Positions 35,001 through 41,734 of a stretch of 48,087 nt of DNA are shown in pieces (position 1 is the stretch's first letter; each line of letters begins with the position of its first letter). Location of the stretch: positions 1 through 48,087 of IMG/VR virus record IMGVR_UViG_3300010389_000026; one strand, written 5' to 3'. Made by a program: the position numbers and the translations under genes. The stretch comes from a virus. The notes beneath the pieces are model-generated. The model ran no database searches. It was not told the origin of the DNA and saw only the letters and a program-made list of their open reading frames with translations.

Positions 35001-37162
35001 TCGAGGCGGCTACGCCGCTCAAGGTAAACGTCAACGAGTTTGTGGCTGGCCTGAACTATTTCGGTATCAGCATCCGCCCGGAGAAGCGCGAGGAAATCAT
35101 ACAAGCGCTGACGCGGCAGGACTCCAGAGCACGTAACCGGCTCCTAGCTGGTCTGAACCCGGGCGATGCACGGGACGCCATCGCTGGTATCGCCAAGCAC
35201 ATCGACGGTCGGGCAAGCACCATTGCCAAAACCCTCACCCGGCCCAAGGTGGACGAACTCATGAGCCCGCGCATCGCGGAGTCGCGGCTACTCTGGGAGG
35301 GCAACAAGCCGAAGGTCGATGCGCTAAGAGCAAACTTGGACGCCCTGCGGGCAGACCCGAACGCTTCGGACAAGACCATCAATGTGGCGCAGCGCGAGTA
35401 CGACGAAGCGTTGATGATGTACAAGTGGACCAACCCGGAACCCGGAGTGTCGCGTCGGACCGAAGCGTTGAACAAGGCGGCATCGCTCCTGAAGTTTCTC
35501 GACCAGAACGCTTCGGTCAACGACTCTGACCTTGAGGCGTCCGGCCTTGTCTCCACGTGGCGTTCGTACACCAGCCTTGTCCAGTTGGGTGGCTCCATCG
35601 CCACAGGCTTGCTGAACCCTGTCAGCGTGTACACCAACGGCGTGCCGTACCTAGCATCCTACAATTCGAAGACAGCATTCGGCGGCGGTTTCGGTGGGCG
35701 TGCACTGATAGAGGTCAACCGGGCGTTCGCACAAGTCGGCGTGCCGGGTATGAAAAATCTACAGGGTATGAACACCGCAGAGTTCTGGCGCGAAGTGCAG
35801 AGCAATCCCGCCTTGCAGAAGAAACACAAAGTCTCCGCCCGCGAAGCAGAGATGATCGCATTGCAAATCCGTGAAGGTCGCATGATCCCGGCGCAGCACA
35901 ACGCGCTCGTGAGTACGTCGCGTGGGCGCACAACACGTGACGCCTTCAGTAAAGCCATTGACCTGTGGATGTCCCCATTCAACCTCACCGAACAGGCATC
36001 GCGCCGTGCATTCGGGCTGGCATCCTTCCGGCTGGAGTACCAGCGCCAGCTACAAGGTATCGACCCGACACTCGACAGGAACTCTGCCGAGTACACCATC
36101 GCAGAGCAGGCCGCGTATGATCGCGCCGTGGACTTCACCACTCGGGCTTTGGATGTGGCGCTTGGAGATTACGCGGTCATGAACCGCCCTGCGTTCTTCC
36201 GTGCGGGACTGCCGGGGCTGATCTATATGTACAAGGTTTTCCCCACAACATCTATCCAGATGTTCAGAAACCTCAGTCCTAATGGCAAGATGGTCATGCT
36301 GGCTGCGCTGTGGCTTCTGGGGGGTGTCGCCGCGTTCCCGTTCGCAGAAGACTTGGAAGACCTGACTGATACGCTCATGCAAATGGCGGGTGTGGGGGAA
36401 GGCAGCGTCCGTGCATGGATGGCGACCAACCTGATCGAACCGATAGCACCGGGCATGTCGCCCGTTGTGTTCCGTGGGCTTCTGTCAGACTACTTTGGGG
36501 GTGACATCGCTGGCCGGGTGTCGCTCAGCCCACTCCCGGGTACGGACATGTTTGTCGCCGGGGCTGACGTATCAAGGGCGCTTGGAGAAATCGCGGGTCC
36601 TATCCCTTCGGCGCTTGGCGGCACCGTGCAGTTTGCGAAAGACCTTGTGCGTGCGCCGTTCTCGACGACAGTCACAGCAGAACAGGTTCTCAGAGAGGCT
36701 CCGGTCACGGCACTTCGCATGGCGGGGGACGCATACGCATACACGCAGGCAGGGGCTATCATCGACCGCCGTGGATATGTCGTCTCGCCAGATGTGTCCG
36801 GCGCAGAAATACTTGTCCGCCTACTCGGGTTCTACCCGACACGGGCAGCGGAGGAATACGGAAACATCAGGGTCATCAAGCGGGTGGCCGACTATCGGCG
36901 CGAAGCTGTGACATCCTTCCGGCAAGCATGGGTGTCTGCCCGTGTGCGCAACGACAGGGGTCGTATGCGGGAGATCGAGCAAGCTGTACGTGATTGGAAT
37001 AACTACCACCGCGGTGGTCCGCTGGTCATCGACAATTTCCGGCAGGGTTCAGTTCGGGCATATCGTGAAGCCATCCGTCCAGCGGTCGAGCGTACGCTCC
37101 GCACCACGCCACTGTCGAGCCGCGAGTATCTGGAGCGTGCGACAGACCTCATGACGAGGTAG
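29024..37162 (+). CDS. Giant internal/polyvalent virion protein (2712 residues)
   Basis: A 2712-residue protein, about 17% of the window. CGGAG at 29011-29015 favours ATG 29024 over an in-frame GTG at 29018. Features in order: hydrophobic Gly/Ala-rich region (about 220-270 and 390-405); Pro-rich linkers; Ala/Gln coiled coil near 610-650; low-complexity basic stretch near 810-850 that contains a nested gene; a zincin-like helix HETFGH (1384-1389) with a downstream acidic helix (EAVEEFLSDYA); long helical domains; and near the C-terminus a segment (MVMLAALWLLGGVAAFPFAE) like the LPD38 polyvalent-protein domain. It is likely ejected with the DNA and may include a peptidase. The stop lies in the convergent hairpin. 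Confidence 0.75.
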   Translation: MADPIIHYGTTISQALDKNPQTIRPDLRQSAGLGALPPATGITLADIELEHQQALNRIAGLGAASAPRLRPPPEAGKQMTPGPGIYYSPGLDRFAVGDIEFGRQDYDIALQAAPQAGQRTGSPTTPGDWRRISQREFQGYLNTISEGRGFFGNLGAGAQITGEAVVGGIGRGLQMLGAEQAGQALVGAGEAIGLSPAEEARSAAIYERQTPLQRFGTGLVQAVPSLVASVVPGVGAAGLAVRAGAAAGGALARTAAAGGAATTVLPMHIFGSWEAAERNPNLDTSDPEVQTEILMSALTKTGIDLIGQDFAIRGLSAGLRGIISENARKSTRLKRALGAGAAEGTAELLTEVVDQIVFDEDSRAALSKGDWAALWPILTQKYGEQNLMAFGIGAALGGGLGALSPGPTVASTTPPPEQTPSPNRDLTGTDETDVLNPQATPPLALPAPPLALPAPSAPYTPSAPPGTQGEMFPGVDLGQTPAEPMVLTPEQRVGRQLELPFPEAAAPVETQLELPLQASMGTQADLFGTTPPFPQAAPPAPPTAPPDFVPGTVPVQPISTQRTDLPPGAARLRTRPSERVETYAPTPAAAPETALGAQINRLLQQQRARQEAEQAAQAQAAQAAAQEAAQRTQRENQLLRARREQVQLEQDTNILGEELVGGDFDILGVDARAKWDAAVAALDPEVRAEVLTGDPKTLAGNQAQADLARLGAELRNRRSNKLRRQRAEPPTIIEPEAAPSALPEGVFGTKDGKPFMSELAARGQRKRVASRENVPVERLEPVEVTGGWGLQVLPETPPEGGAPKGGEPDAVRKQGAKESTLRKGSKTGKGVRGKDTKGQKAARAREAEAEEVVAPEYPPLAGSRSEAFGTFNRVRYKRRGDQYIEERRVDEVDGGRIQKPGTWKYSSTLLTKEQADARYAKRQEEGFDRETAVDLEALPEGLPPRRRQTPEPEPEPEPEAPTIKRGDSAPTDMGVTEAWDKYVKPFLIAPVERTAISKGAFASQWSDAVKAGRGNVTTAISILRQTTSYPPLEAQAILSLDPAVTPVDEDTREAALWTLMETAFTSAEGGTPVKALGNKRPIPFAQDVLSEHAWTKADKEALLDFATEETIAAARAQPNPTEQMRALNRLLAGTGVLNTANDADADTISNPASDLVDEIVGYNEAPHIAEGWEQNRLRELVRAFNKYASQNPEAYGSVVEIQKDAEGNQVSIPIYQYINNQGYVNFQGGRIVPNPKATDPRTQERMAAAPEQVERGGAGLASMTPRGTRTKGEGRFSQIDLNDISNAIDTDGKPIRGAMPLGKQKMVAKSFLKRLRNAPRMYMFKDQADLLKRNPALHARAAGARAQGDFDQAPAAGYSFGNGEVIIFTDRIANEQHLKFVLAHETFGHYGLRGILPNAEFDKVMEGLYDLDSSIQRGVDTAMEANPDLGKAEAVEEFLSDYAAVLDTRLILRVWNAIKDALNKLGISFKDDSVRYLLSQARRYARSPQRGFATDLNEIARDLRSVEYGTAPGRYKPASEGFKDMRTIGETARMGLELPTSLQEGLDAMQGKWGDFDNNWRKFKSTFLSLGTFDSRVNPGSKRLHDILQEASDIAMSVRDRLNTTMRVALNRGIAGTGLFGKSAADYERVNNLLHHARIRAIMALREAPDKGRAPLVEYDKATGTYKPTDELERLDNLYRLKFEDARDGFSYTFKNIDEDGNVQGEETISVPGIDGLTRDSEIWRSYEAARKAYIDTEVQLLIAQLSAGTIREKSALKEIGSVVPDARLNTEERALMRRAIRRYKELYEAGSSINSEGAIVYVDKSTELANEFAKAFNMAVIANKEAASDAEAKARNDAVKKFFDQPIQDDVVAEIEAFKKRASEGAGFGADRFIVQRAITSLHTQSMQEGGSGEFLRRSVVAQYSPIVREGAYETRTRAVDVRTGKPVALDAGFKDGLVYAQFATMSEANAFRKKAAEAFGDTPYTVRARGPDGQMQEIEVRFEFVTGEVLVEAATPLKVNVNEFVAGLNYFGISIRPEKREEIIQALTRQDSRARNRLLAGLNPGDARDAIAGIAKHIDGRASTIAKTLTRPKVDELMSPRIAESRLLWEGNKPKVDALRANLDALRADPNASDKTINVAQREYDEALMMYKWTNPEPGVSRRTEALNKAASLLKFLDQNASVNDSDLEASGLVSTWRSYTSLVQLGGSIATGLLNPVSVYTNGVPYLASYNSKTAFGGGFGGRALIEVNRAFAQVGVPGMKNLQGMNTAEFWREVQSNPALQKKHKVSAREAEMIALQIREGRMIPAQHNALVSTSRGRTTRDAFSKAIDLWMSPFNLTEQASRRAFGLASFRLEYQRQLQGIDPTLDRNSAEYTIAEQAAYDRAVDFTTRALDVALGDYAVMNRPAFFRAGLPGLIYMYKVFPTTSIQMFRNLSPNGKMVMLAALWLLGGVAAFPFAEDLEDLTDTLMQMAGVGEGSVRAWMATNLIEPIAPGMSPVVFRGLLSDYFGGDIAGRVSLSPLPGTDMFVAGADVSRALGEIAGPIPSALGGTVQFAKDLVRAPFSTTVTAEQVLREAPVTALRMAGDAYAYTQAGAIIDRRGYVVSPDVSGAEILVRLLGFYPTRAAEEYGNIRVIKRVADYRREAVTSFRQAWVSARVRNDRGRMREIEQAVRDWNNYHRGGPLVIDNFRQGSVRAYREAIRPAVERTLRTTPLSSREYLERATDLMTR
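31449..31583 (+). CDS. Nested 44-residue basic protein in another frame of the giant gene
   Basis: The ATG at 31449 is preceded, after 8 bases, by AAAGGAGG (31433-31440), a near-ideal Shine-Dalgarno in the middle of a long gene. The product begins MPFVSKAQRRALYAKDPKLA and ends TPKGKKLPERVKPKRKKS. I recognise this SKAQRR...TPKG..LPER layout from free-standing small phage proteins. It is read in the +1 frame relative to the giant protein, which here encodes only low-complexity charged sequence. It may be a true overlapping gene, or a former gene inserted into and read through by the giant gene. Function of the family is unknown. Confidence 0.72.
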   Translation: MPFVSKAQRRALYAKDPKLAKEFEAKTPKGKKLPERVKPKRKKS

Positions 37163-37177
37163 GCTATTGCCTACCTC
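37156..37177. terminator. Hairpin covering both convergent stop codons
   Basis: GAGGTAGGC (37156-37164) and GCCTACCTC (37169-37177) form a perfect 9-bp stem around a TATT loop. The stop of the giant gene (37160-37162) and that of the leftward primase-helicase gene (37164-37166) both lie in it. No T tract follows on either strand, so it would be a weak or factor-aided bidirectional terminator, or a shared 3'-end protector. Confidence 0.6.
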
Positions 37178-40019
37178 TGAGGTCCACCACGTTGTTTAGG
37201 TCCACTTGTTTGCTGGCTTCGACCACATCGTCCAGTACTCCAGCCATGCGCGGATGCGTCAGGTCTATACCGATGACGTAGGTCTGGGGTATTGCCAACG
37301 GGGTGTTCTTACCCAGAGTACCCTTCTGGCTGCTGGGGGTGGCATCAGCACCTTCAGCTTGCAGCGCCGACACGAACTCCCGTGGGTTCTGTCCCTTGTC
37401 TGCGTACCACTTGCGGAAGTGTGTGCGGTCCAGAAACATGATCGCCTTGGTGATGTCCGTAGATCCAGTGTTCCTGTATGCGTCGATCCTGACACGCACG
37501 CTGTTGCGCGGTAGGCGTTGGTAGTCCACCAGCGGGGACGAGTTCGGGCTGTGAAACACCTGTACAGTCTCTGCCAGATGCTCGTTCATGTACTCAGCAA
37601 CGAGGTCGAACATGTCATGCTGGTTGTCCGTGATGGCTTGCCGCATAGCAGTCAACTGTCCTATCGCCCATTTGATCGCGTCCTCTGGGGAGTACGCCAC
37701 GATACTCCACTCGTGGGCCAGCCGCAGAACGAGGTCCACCAATACGCACCCGGCTTCCCAGTACCGCTCGACACCTGTGAACCGCTGACCATAACGCGTT
37801 GTGAACTCTGCGAAGGCGTTGGCCACCATAGCCCTGATGCCTTGCTCGTCCATCTGCATCAGCCGCTCGACGAAGTCCCTCCCCGCATGGCCGTAGTTCT
37901 CGGTGAATAGCCGGTGGAGTTTCCGTCCGGCATCTGTCCCATCCCGGTAGATAGGGGACCGGTCAACCCTGAACTCCAAGAGGCGAGCAAGCTGGGCATC
38001 GGTCTCGTACCCAGCGGACAACAACTTGCTGGATAGTGGCTTGTTGGTGGATAGGGTGGAGAACAGCGCCCATTCTCTCGGGGCTTTCTCTTCTGCGCTG
38101 CGGGTGAGGCGGGCCTTGTCCCGCCCTTGGCTGACCCAATACAAGTAATCACCAACGTCTTTGTCCGTCATCTGGGTGGCTTCGTCCACCGTCATGGGTA
38201 GGTTGCCGTAAAGGCCGAAGCGGTTGAACAGAGAGTTCGCTGTAAACTTGGACTGGAAGTGCAGCTTCTCCGGGTCGCCCCACACTGACTGCTGCATCAA
38301 CTGTGCCTGTGATTTACCGCTACCTGACTCGCCGTAGAAAGAAACGGTCAGACCCTTCAGGCCAGTGAACTGCATGAGGATCGAGGCAAAAGCGATACCG
38401 ATGGAGAACTGGTGAGCGTACAGCTTACCGCGCCGCAGCACATCCGTACCTGCTTTCCACGTGTCGTAGCTACCCTTTACCGTAAACATGTCGCTACCAG
38501 CGCGGTTCACGTGGGATGCCAGCCTGATGGTGTCTTTCTCGACGGTCCCATCATCGTTGCGCCGGTAGAGATCGTCACCCAGAACGAATACCTTGTTGTC
38601 TTCCTTCCACCCCATGGTGGCGTAGTGGTTCGTTATGGTCCTGACTTTGCGCAACTCGTTCATGTAAGAGCGCATCATGAGCTGAAAGTACTCCGTCTGT
38701 CTTTTGGTCTGTAGAACAATACCTTGGTCTGCGATGTTGCTCACGAACTCGCGGTAGGTCCCATCAGCCAGATAGGCTTGGCGCAGCGTCAGCACCTTCC
38801 ACCCTACGTGGGGGCGCTCCCACATGAACTGTGCGACCTCGTAGCCAAGATGCTCGTCGTACCCATAGCTGAGTGGGTAAATGTCGAAGGGTGCTACGTC
38901 GATCTCAGTGCCGTCGATGACAGCCATGATCCCCTTATCTGTTCGCTTGAACGGCTTGGGGATAGCGACCTCTGTGACGACGGCCTCGGGCGCGTTCGCG
39001 CTGGTGTCCACCTCTTTGTGCCGCACACCCAATCGCGCCGGGCTGCCGATCTTCCCTGCGAGCGGGCAGCCTCTGCATCCGACGGGGCGCTCAGCTTCGA
39101 ACTTGGCGCAGGTCGTAGGACCGGTGGCTTGCTGCCGCCACTGCTCCATCTTCTTCAGCGTGGCGCTCTCGGAGTAGCCCGGGTGGTTCTCACTCCAACG
39201 CCTTGCTGTATCCTCGGGCTCCTCACAGAACGCAGCCAGACCGATCAGGGCGTACCAGAAGGGCTCGGGGACTTGGTCTTGGTTCTCCACCGCCCACTGT
39301 ACCTGCTGGCACTTCTCTGCCACGAGAGCGGGGATCGCCGGGGGCATGTCGCTGCGCACTGCGAGGCTGTCCAGCAACCCGTTGTTCTTCGGCCTGACCG
39401 GTGCGTTCGTCGGGTTGAAGTAGTAGGCCAGCGCCTTCTTCAGCGCAGCCACGGTGGTATCGCCACCGTCGATCAACACCTCAACACGTTTGGGGTTGGT
39501 CGGGTCCTTGTAATTGTGGGTTCCAACGGGGCGCAGCACCGCCGATGGGTCGGCGGTCTTGGTTACGTCGATCTCGAACTTCTGCCCGGCGGCAGCGTCC
39601 TTCATGGCCCGGGCTATCGGCGTCCACTCATCGCGGTCGAGATTGCGCTCTACCACCCAGTACGTATGCAGCCCGTTACCTGACTTGATAATCAGGGGCT
39701 TAGGTAACTTCATGTCTGCGATGAACTTGCCGAGGGCCTTCAGCCCTGCTTTCCAGTTCGGGAATGGCTTGTCTTCACCACAATCTACGTCAATGGTGAT
39801 AACCTTGGTTGCCTGTACGTTCGCATTTCTGCGGCTGCTATCGTCCTTGAATGTGGAGATAGCGAAATACGCGTCCTGCCCTTTTTGGTCTAATGCCTGT
39901 ACCTCATTCACCACGTCAGCCAAGTTGCTGAAGAACCGGTTGCGTTTACCGGTGAGTGAGAAGCGGCAGTACATCCCTTCTGTTGGCAGAACACGCTGGA
40001 AGAAGTCCAACGTATCCAT
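37164..40019 (-). CDS. Primase-helicase (AEP-type primase plus RecA/SF3-like ATPase)
   Basis: A 951-residue replication protein. The N-terminal part has archaeo-eukaryotic-type primase motifs: TIDVDCG (D77, D79), SGNGLHTYW (H118) and a DVTKTADPSAVLRPVGTHNYK-like third motif beginning at D151. A Cys cluster at about 304-318 (C304, C315, C318) may bind zinc. The C-terminal ATPase of DUF927 type has Walker A GESGSGKS (563-570) and VDEA (611-614). It would unwind and prime phage DNA for the polymerase encoded in the same operon. AAGG lies before the start. It is the last gene of the leftward operon and ends against the giant gene. Confidence 0.85.
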   Translation of the reverse strand: MDTLDFFQRVLPTEGMYCRFSLTGKRNRFFSNLADVVNEVQALDQKGQDAYFAISTFKDDSSRRNANVQATKVITIDVDCGEDKPFPNWKAGLKALGKFIADMKLPKPLIIKSGNGLHTYWVVERNLDRDEWTPIARAMKDAAAGQKFEIDVTKTADPSAVLRPVGTHNYKDPTNPKRVEVLIDGGDTTVAALKKALAYYFNPTNAPVRPKNNGLLDSLAVRSDMPPAIPALVAEKCQQVQWAVENQDQVPEPFWYALIGLAAFCEEPEDTARRWSENHPGYSESATLKKMEQWRQQATGPTTCAKFEAERPVGCRGCPLAGKIGSPARLGVRHKEVDTSANAPEAVVTEVAIPKPFKRTDKGIMAVIDGTEIDVAPFDIYPLSYGYDEHLGYEVAQFMWERPHVGWKVLTLRQAYLADGTYREFVSNIADQGIVLQTKRQTEYFQLMMRSYMNELRKVRTITNHYATMGWKEDNKVFVLGDDLYRRNDDGTVEKDTIRLASHVNRAGSDMFTVKGSYDTWKAGTDVLRRGKLYAHQFSIGIAFASILMQFTGLKGLTVSFYGESGSGKSQAQLMQQSVWGDPEKLHFQSKFTANSLFNRFGLYGNLPMTVDEATQMTDKDVGDYLYWVSQGRDKARLTRSAEEKAPREWALFSTLSTNKPLSSKLLSAGYETDAQLARLLEFRVDRSPIYRDGTDAGRKLHRLFTENYGHAGRDFVERLMQMDEQGIRAMVANAFAEFTTRYGQRFTGVERYWEAGCVLVDLVLRLAHEWSIVAYSPEDAIKWAIGQLTAMRQAITDNQHDMFDLVAEYMNEHLAETVQVFHSPNSSPLVDYQRLPRNSVRVRIDAYRNTGSTDITKAIMFLDRTHFRKWYADKGQNPREFVSALQAEGADATPSSQKGTLGKNTPLAIPQTYVIGIDLTHPRMAGVLDDVVEASKQVDLNNVVDLRGRQ

Positions 40020-40043
40020 GTGTCACGCCTTGCTCTGGTTTTT

Positions 40044-40070
40044 GGGGAGGGCTCTGACCCTCCCCGTTTT
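40044..40070 (+). terminator. Rightward-facing terminator-like hairpin inside the leftward operon
   Basis: GGGGAGGG (40044-40051) pairs with CCCTCCCC (40058-40065), followed on the + strand by GTTTTG. On the - strand, the direction in which the flanking genes are read, the hairpin is followed by AAAAACC. It would therefore stop rightward antisense transcripts more than the operon's own mRNA. Loop CTCTGA. Confidence 0.5.
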
Positions 40071-40076
40071 GTTACT

Positions 40077-40361
40077 CTACGCTTCTATGCCCAAAATCTC
40101 AAGTAGAGCCTCTAGGCGTTGTTCGCTGGTCCAGTGCTTGGCCCCTGCGGGGGGCCAAGTACCATCTTTCAAAAGGGGGAGAAGCTGGCGCAGGGTCTCT
40201 TTGACCTTCTTCTCATTGCGCTCCCGGATCGGCCCGCCGTCCACCCACTTGTAGTAGGTGGCGCGGGATACTCCGAACAGCTTGCACATGTCCTTAATCG
40301 TCAGGGCCATGCGCTCACGCACCAGTTCAACCTTCTCGAAGTCGAGGGCGGAATTACTCAT
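40077..40361 (-). CDS. Helix-turn-helix DNA-binding protein
   Basis: A 94-residue protein. The frame reaches 40379, but the ATG at 40361 overlaps the acidic tail of the SSB-like gene (ATGAGTAA) and starts MSNSALDFEKVELVRERMAL. Residues about 20-42 form a helix-turn-helix (TIKDMCKLFGVSRATYYKW), with Arg-rich sequence after it. The C-terminal half is helical. It may regulate phage transcription or assist replication, since it is sandwiched between SSB-like and primase-helicase genes. Its target is unknown. Confidence 0.72.
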   Translation of the reverse strand: MSNSALDFEKVELVRERMALTIKDMCKLFGVSRATYYKWVDGGPIRERNEKKVKETLRQLLPLLKDGTWPPAGAKHWTSEQRLEALLEILGIEA

Positions 40362-41325
40362 CGTCGTCATCATCCCCAATCAGGGCAGAGATTTCGTCAG
40401 CCAAGCTGGCTACGTCATCGTCCACCTCGGCGGCAGCCTTGGGTTCGGGCTTGGGCTTGGCGGCAGCCTTCGGCTTTGCAGCAGGCTCGGCTTTGGCCGC
40501 ACCGAAACCACGCTTCGGCTTGTCCTCGGCCGCCGGTGCTTCTTCCTCGACCTCCGGCTCCGGCTCCGGCTTGGCTTTGACCACCTGTTTGCGCGGCTGG
40601 GTGGGTGCTGCGATCACTTCGGGCTGCCTCTCACCGGTAATCTCCAACACGTTGTCAGCACCGAACAGGGGCTCGACCGCAGCGTAGGCATCTTCGTCAA
40701 GGAAACCGCCAAAGCCGAACTTCAGCTTGGGGTACGACGCGTCTGTATCGAACCCGATCTTGGTCTTGACGATCTCCGCCGGAATACCACGCATGGACAG
40801 TTCCTTGTGGTATGCGTTCAACCCCTTGAGCGCCGACGGCGTGACCTGCAGCAAGTAAACAGGACCGTCGGGATCGTCAGCCGCCACAATAGCCAGACGC
40901 TTCTGGTCCGTGCAGGCTTTGAGTTGCTGACCCTGCGGGCCGATCTTGGAACCCCATGCGTTGTGCGGGCACTGAGCACACAGATCGTTCTGCGGGCTTT
41001 CAGCTTCGGGATGGGGCTTGGTGCCATCCAGTGAGTAGCAGTCAGGTGCAGTCGGCTCAGCGTCCTTGTCCCACGCCTTTGCGTAGTATGTCTTGGACAG
41101 CTTGGGGTTTGCGCCGACGATCACAACGTCCAGCGAGGTGGTGTCCAGCACGGTCTCGGTACCATCTTCCACGATACGGAAGCGGCTGCCCTTGATCGAG
41201 ATGCGAGGGAACGACTGACCCTGCGAGATGCCCGACGAAATGCTCTGCGACAGCGCCGACGGCTGGCCGACTTTGGCTGCCAGATGGGCCGGGACTTGGA
41301 TGTTGGTGGGTACGATGTTGCTCAT
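40354..41325 (-). CDS. Single-stranded DNA-binding protein candidate
   Basis: A 323-residue protein. The frame extends to 41481, but AAGGAGG lies just before ATG 41325, which begins MSNIVPTNIQVP. The core has beta-type strands (FRIVEDGTETVLDTTSLDVV) and four Cys that could bind zinc (C96, C116, C119, C138). A long Lys/Pro/Glu linker leads to a strongly acidic end (GDDDDDE). Acidic tails are the hallmark of phage and bacterial SSBs, used to recruit polymerase and helicase. This, plus its place in the replication operon, supports the call; no OB-fold signature was proven. Confidence 0.6.
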   Translation of the reverse strand: MSNIVPTNIQVPAHLAAKVGQPSALSQSISSGISQGQSFPRISIKGSRFRIVEDGTETVLDTTSLDVVIVGANPKLSKTYYAKAWDKDAEPTAPDCYSLDGTKPHPEAESPQNDLCAQCPHNAWGSKIGPQGQQLKACTDQKRLAIVAADDPDGPVYLLQVTPSALKGLNAYHKELSMRGIPAEIVKTKIGFDTDASYPKLKFGFGGFLDEDAYAAVEPLFGADNVLEITGERQPEVIAAPTQPRKQVVKAKPEPEPEVEEEAPAAEDKPKRGFGAAKAEPAAKPKAAAKPKPEPKAAAEVDDDVASLADEISALIGDDDDDE

Positions 41326-41335
41326 AGGGTCCTCC

Positions 41336-41731
41336 TTAACGAGCGGTAGGTTTGCGGATGTTGATGTCCAGCTTGGTGCCGTACTTGACGCCCGGCGGGA
41401 CTTCTTTGGTGGCTTCGATGTAGCCTCGGACGGCGGTCTTGCTGACGCGCTTCTCCAGCATGTCGTAGGCTTCTTCCTCACGGATGAAGCGCAGCACGGC
41501 GTCCCAGTTCTCGACGTTGGCGAAGTCAGTGGTGGTCAGGAACGCAGTTCCGTACTCCGTCTTGAACGACGTGAGACCATCGGCGTCCAGCTTCGCTTTG
41601 AGGAACGCCTCCAGCTTGGTCATGTCGGCCTTGATCTTGTCGAGTTCCTCTTTGATGGTGGCTTCCACGAGAGCCTTCTTCTCCCGCAGCTTCATGTATT
41701 TCTTGATGACGGCGTCTACTGTCACGGTCAT
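41336..41731 (-). CDS. Coiled-coil replication/recombination-region protein
   Basis: A 131-residue protein. Residues about 7-48 form a coiled coil (KLREKKALVEATIKEELDKI). A globular C-terminal part follows (FKTEYGTAFLTTTDFANVEN, then VPPGVKYGTKLDINIRKP). The design recalls Gp157 or Gam-type helpers of phage recombination, but this is weak. GGAG precedes the ATG, and only a few bases separate it from the helicase gene. Confidence 0.6.
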   Translation of the reverse strand: MTVTVDAVIKKYMKLREKKALVEATIKEELDKIKADMTKLEAFLKAKLDADGLTSFKTEYGTAFLTTTDFANVENWDAVLRFIREEEAYDMLEKRVSKTAVRGYIEATKEVPPGVKYGTKLDINIRKPTAR

Positions 41732-41734
41732 GTG

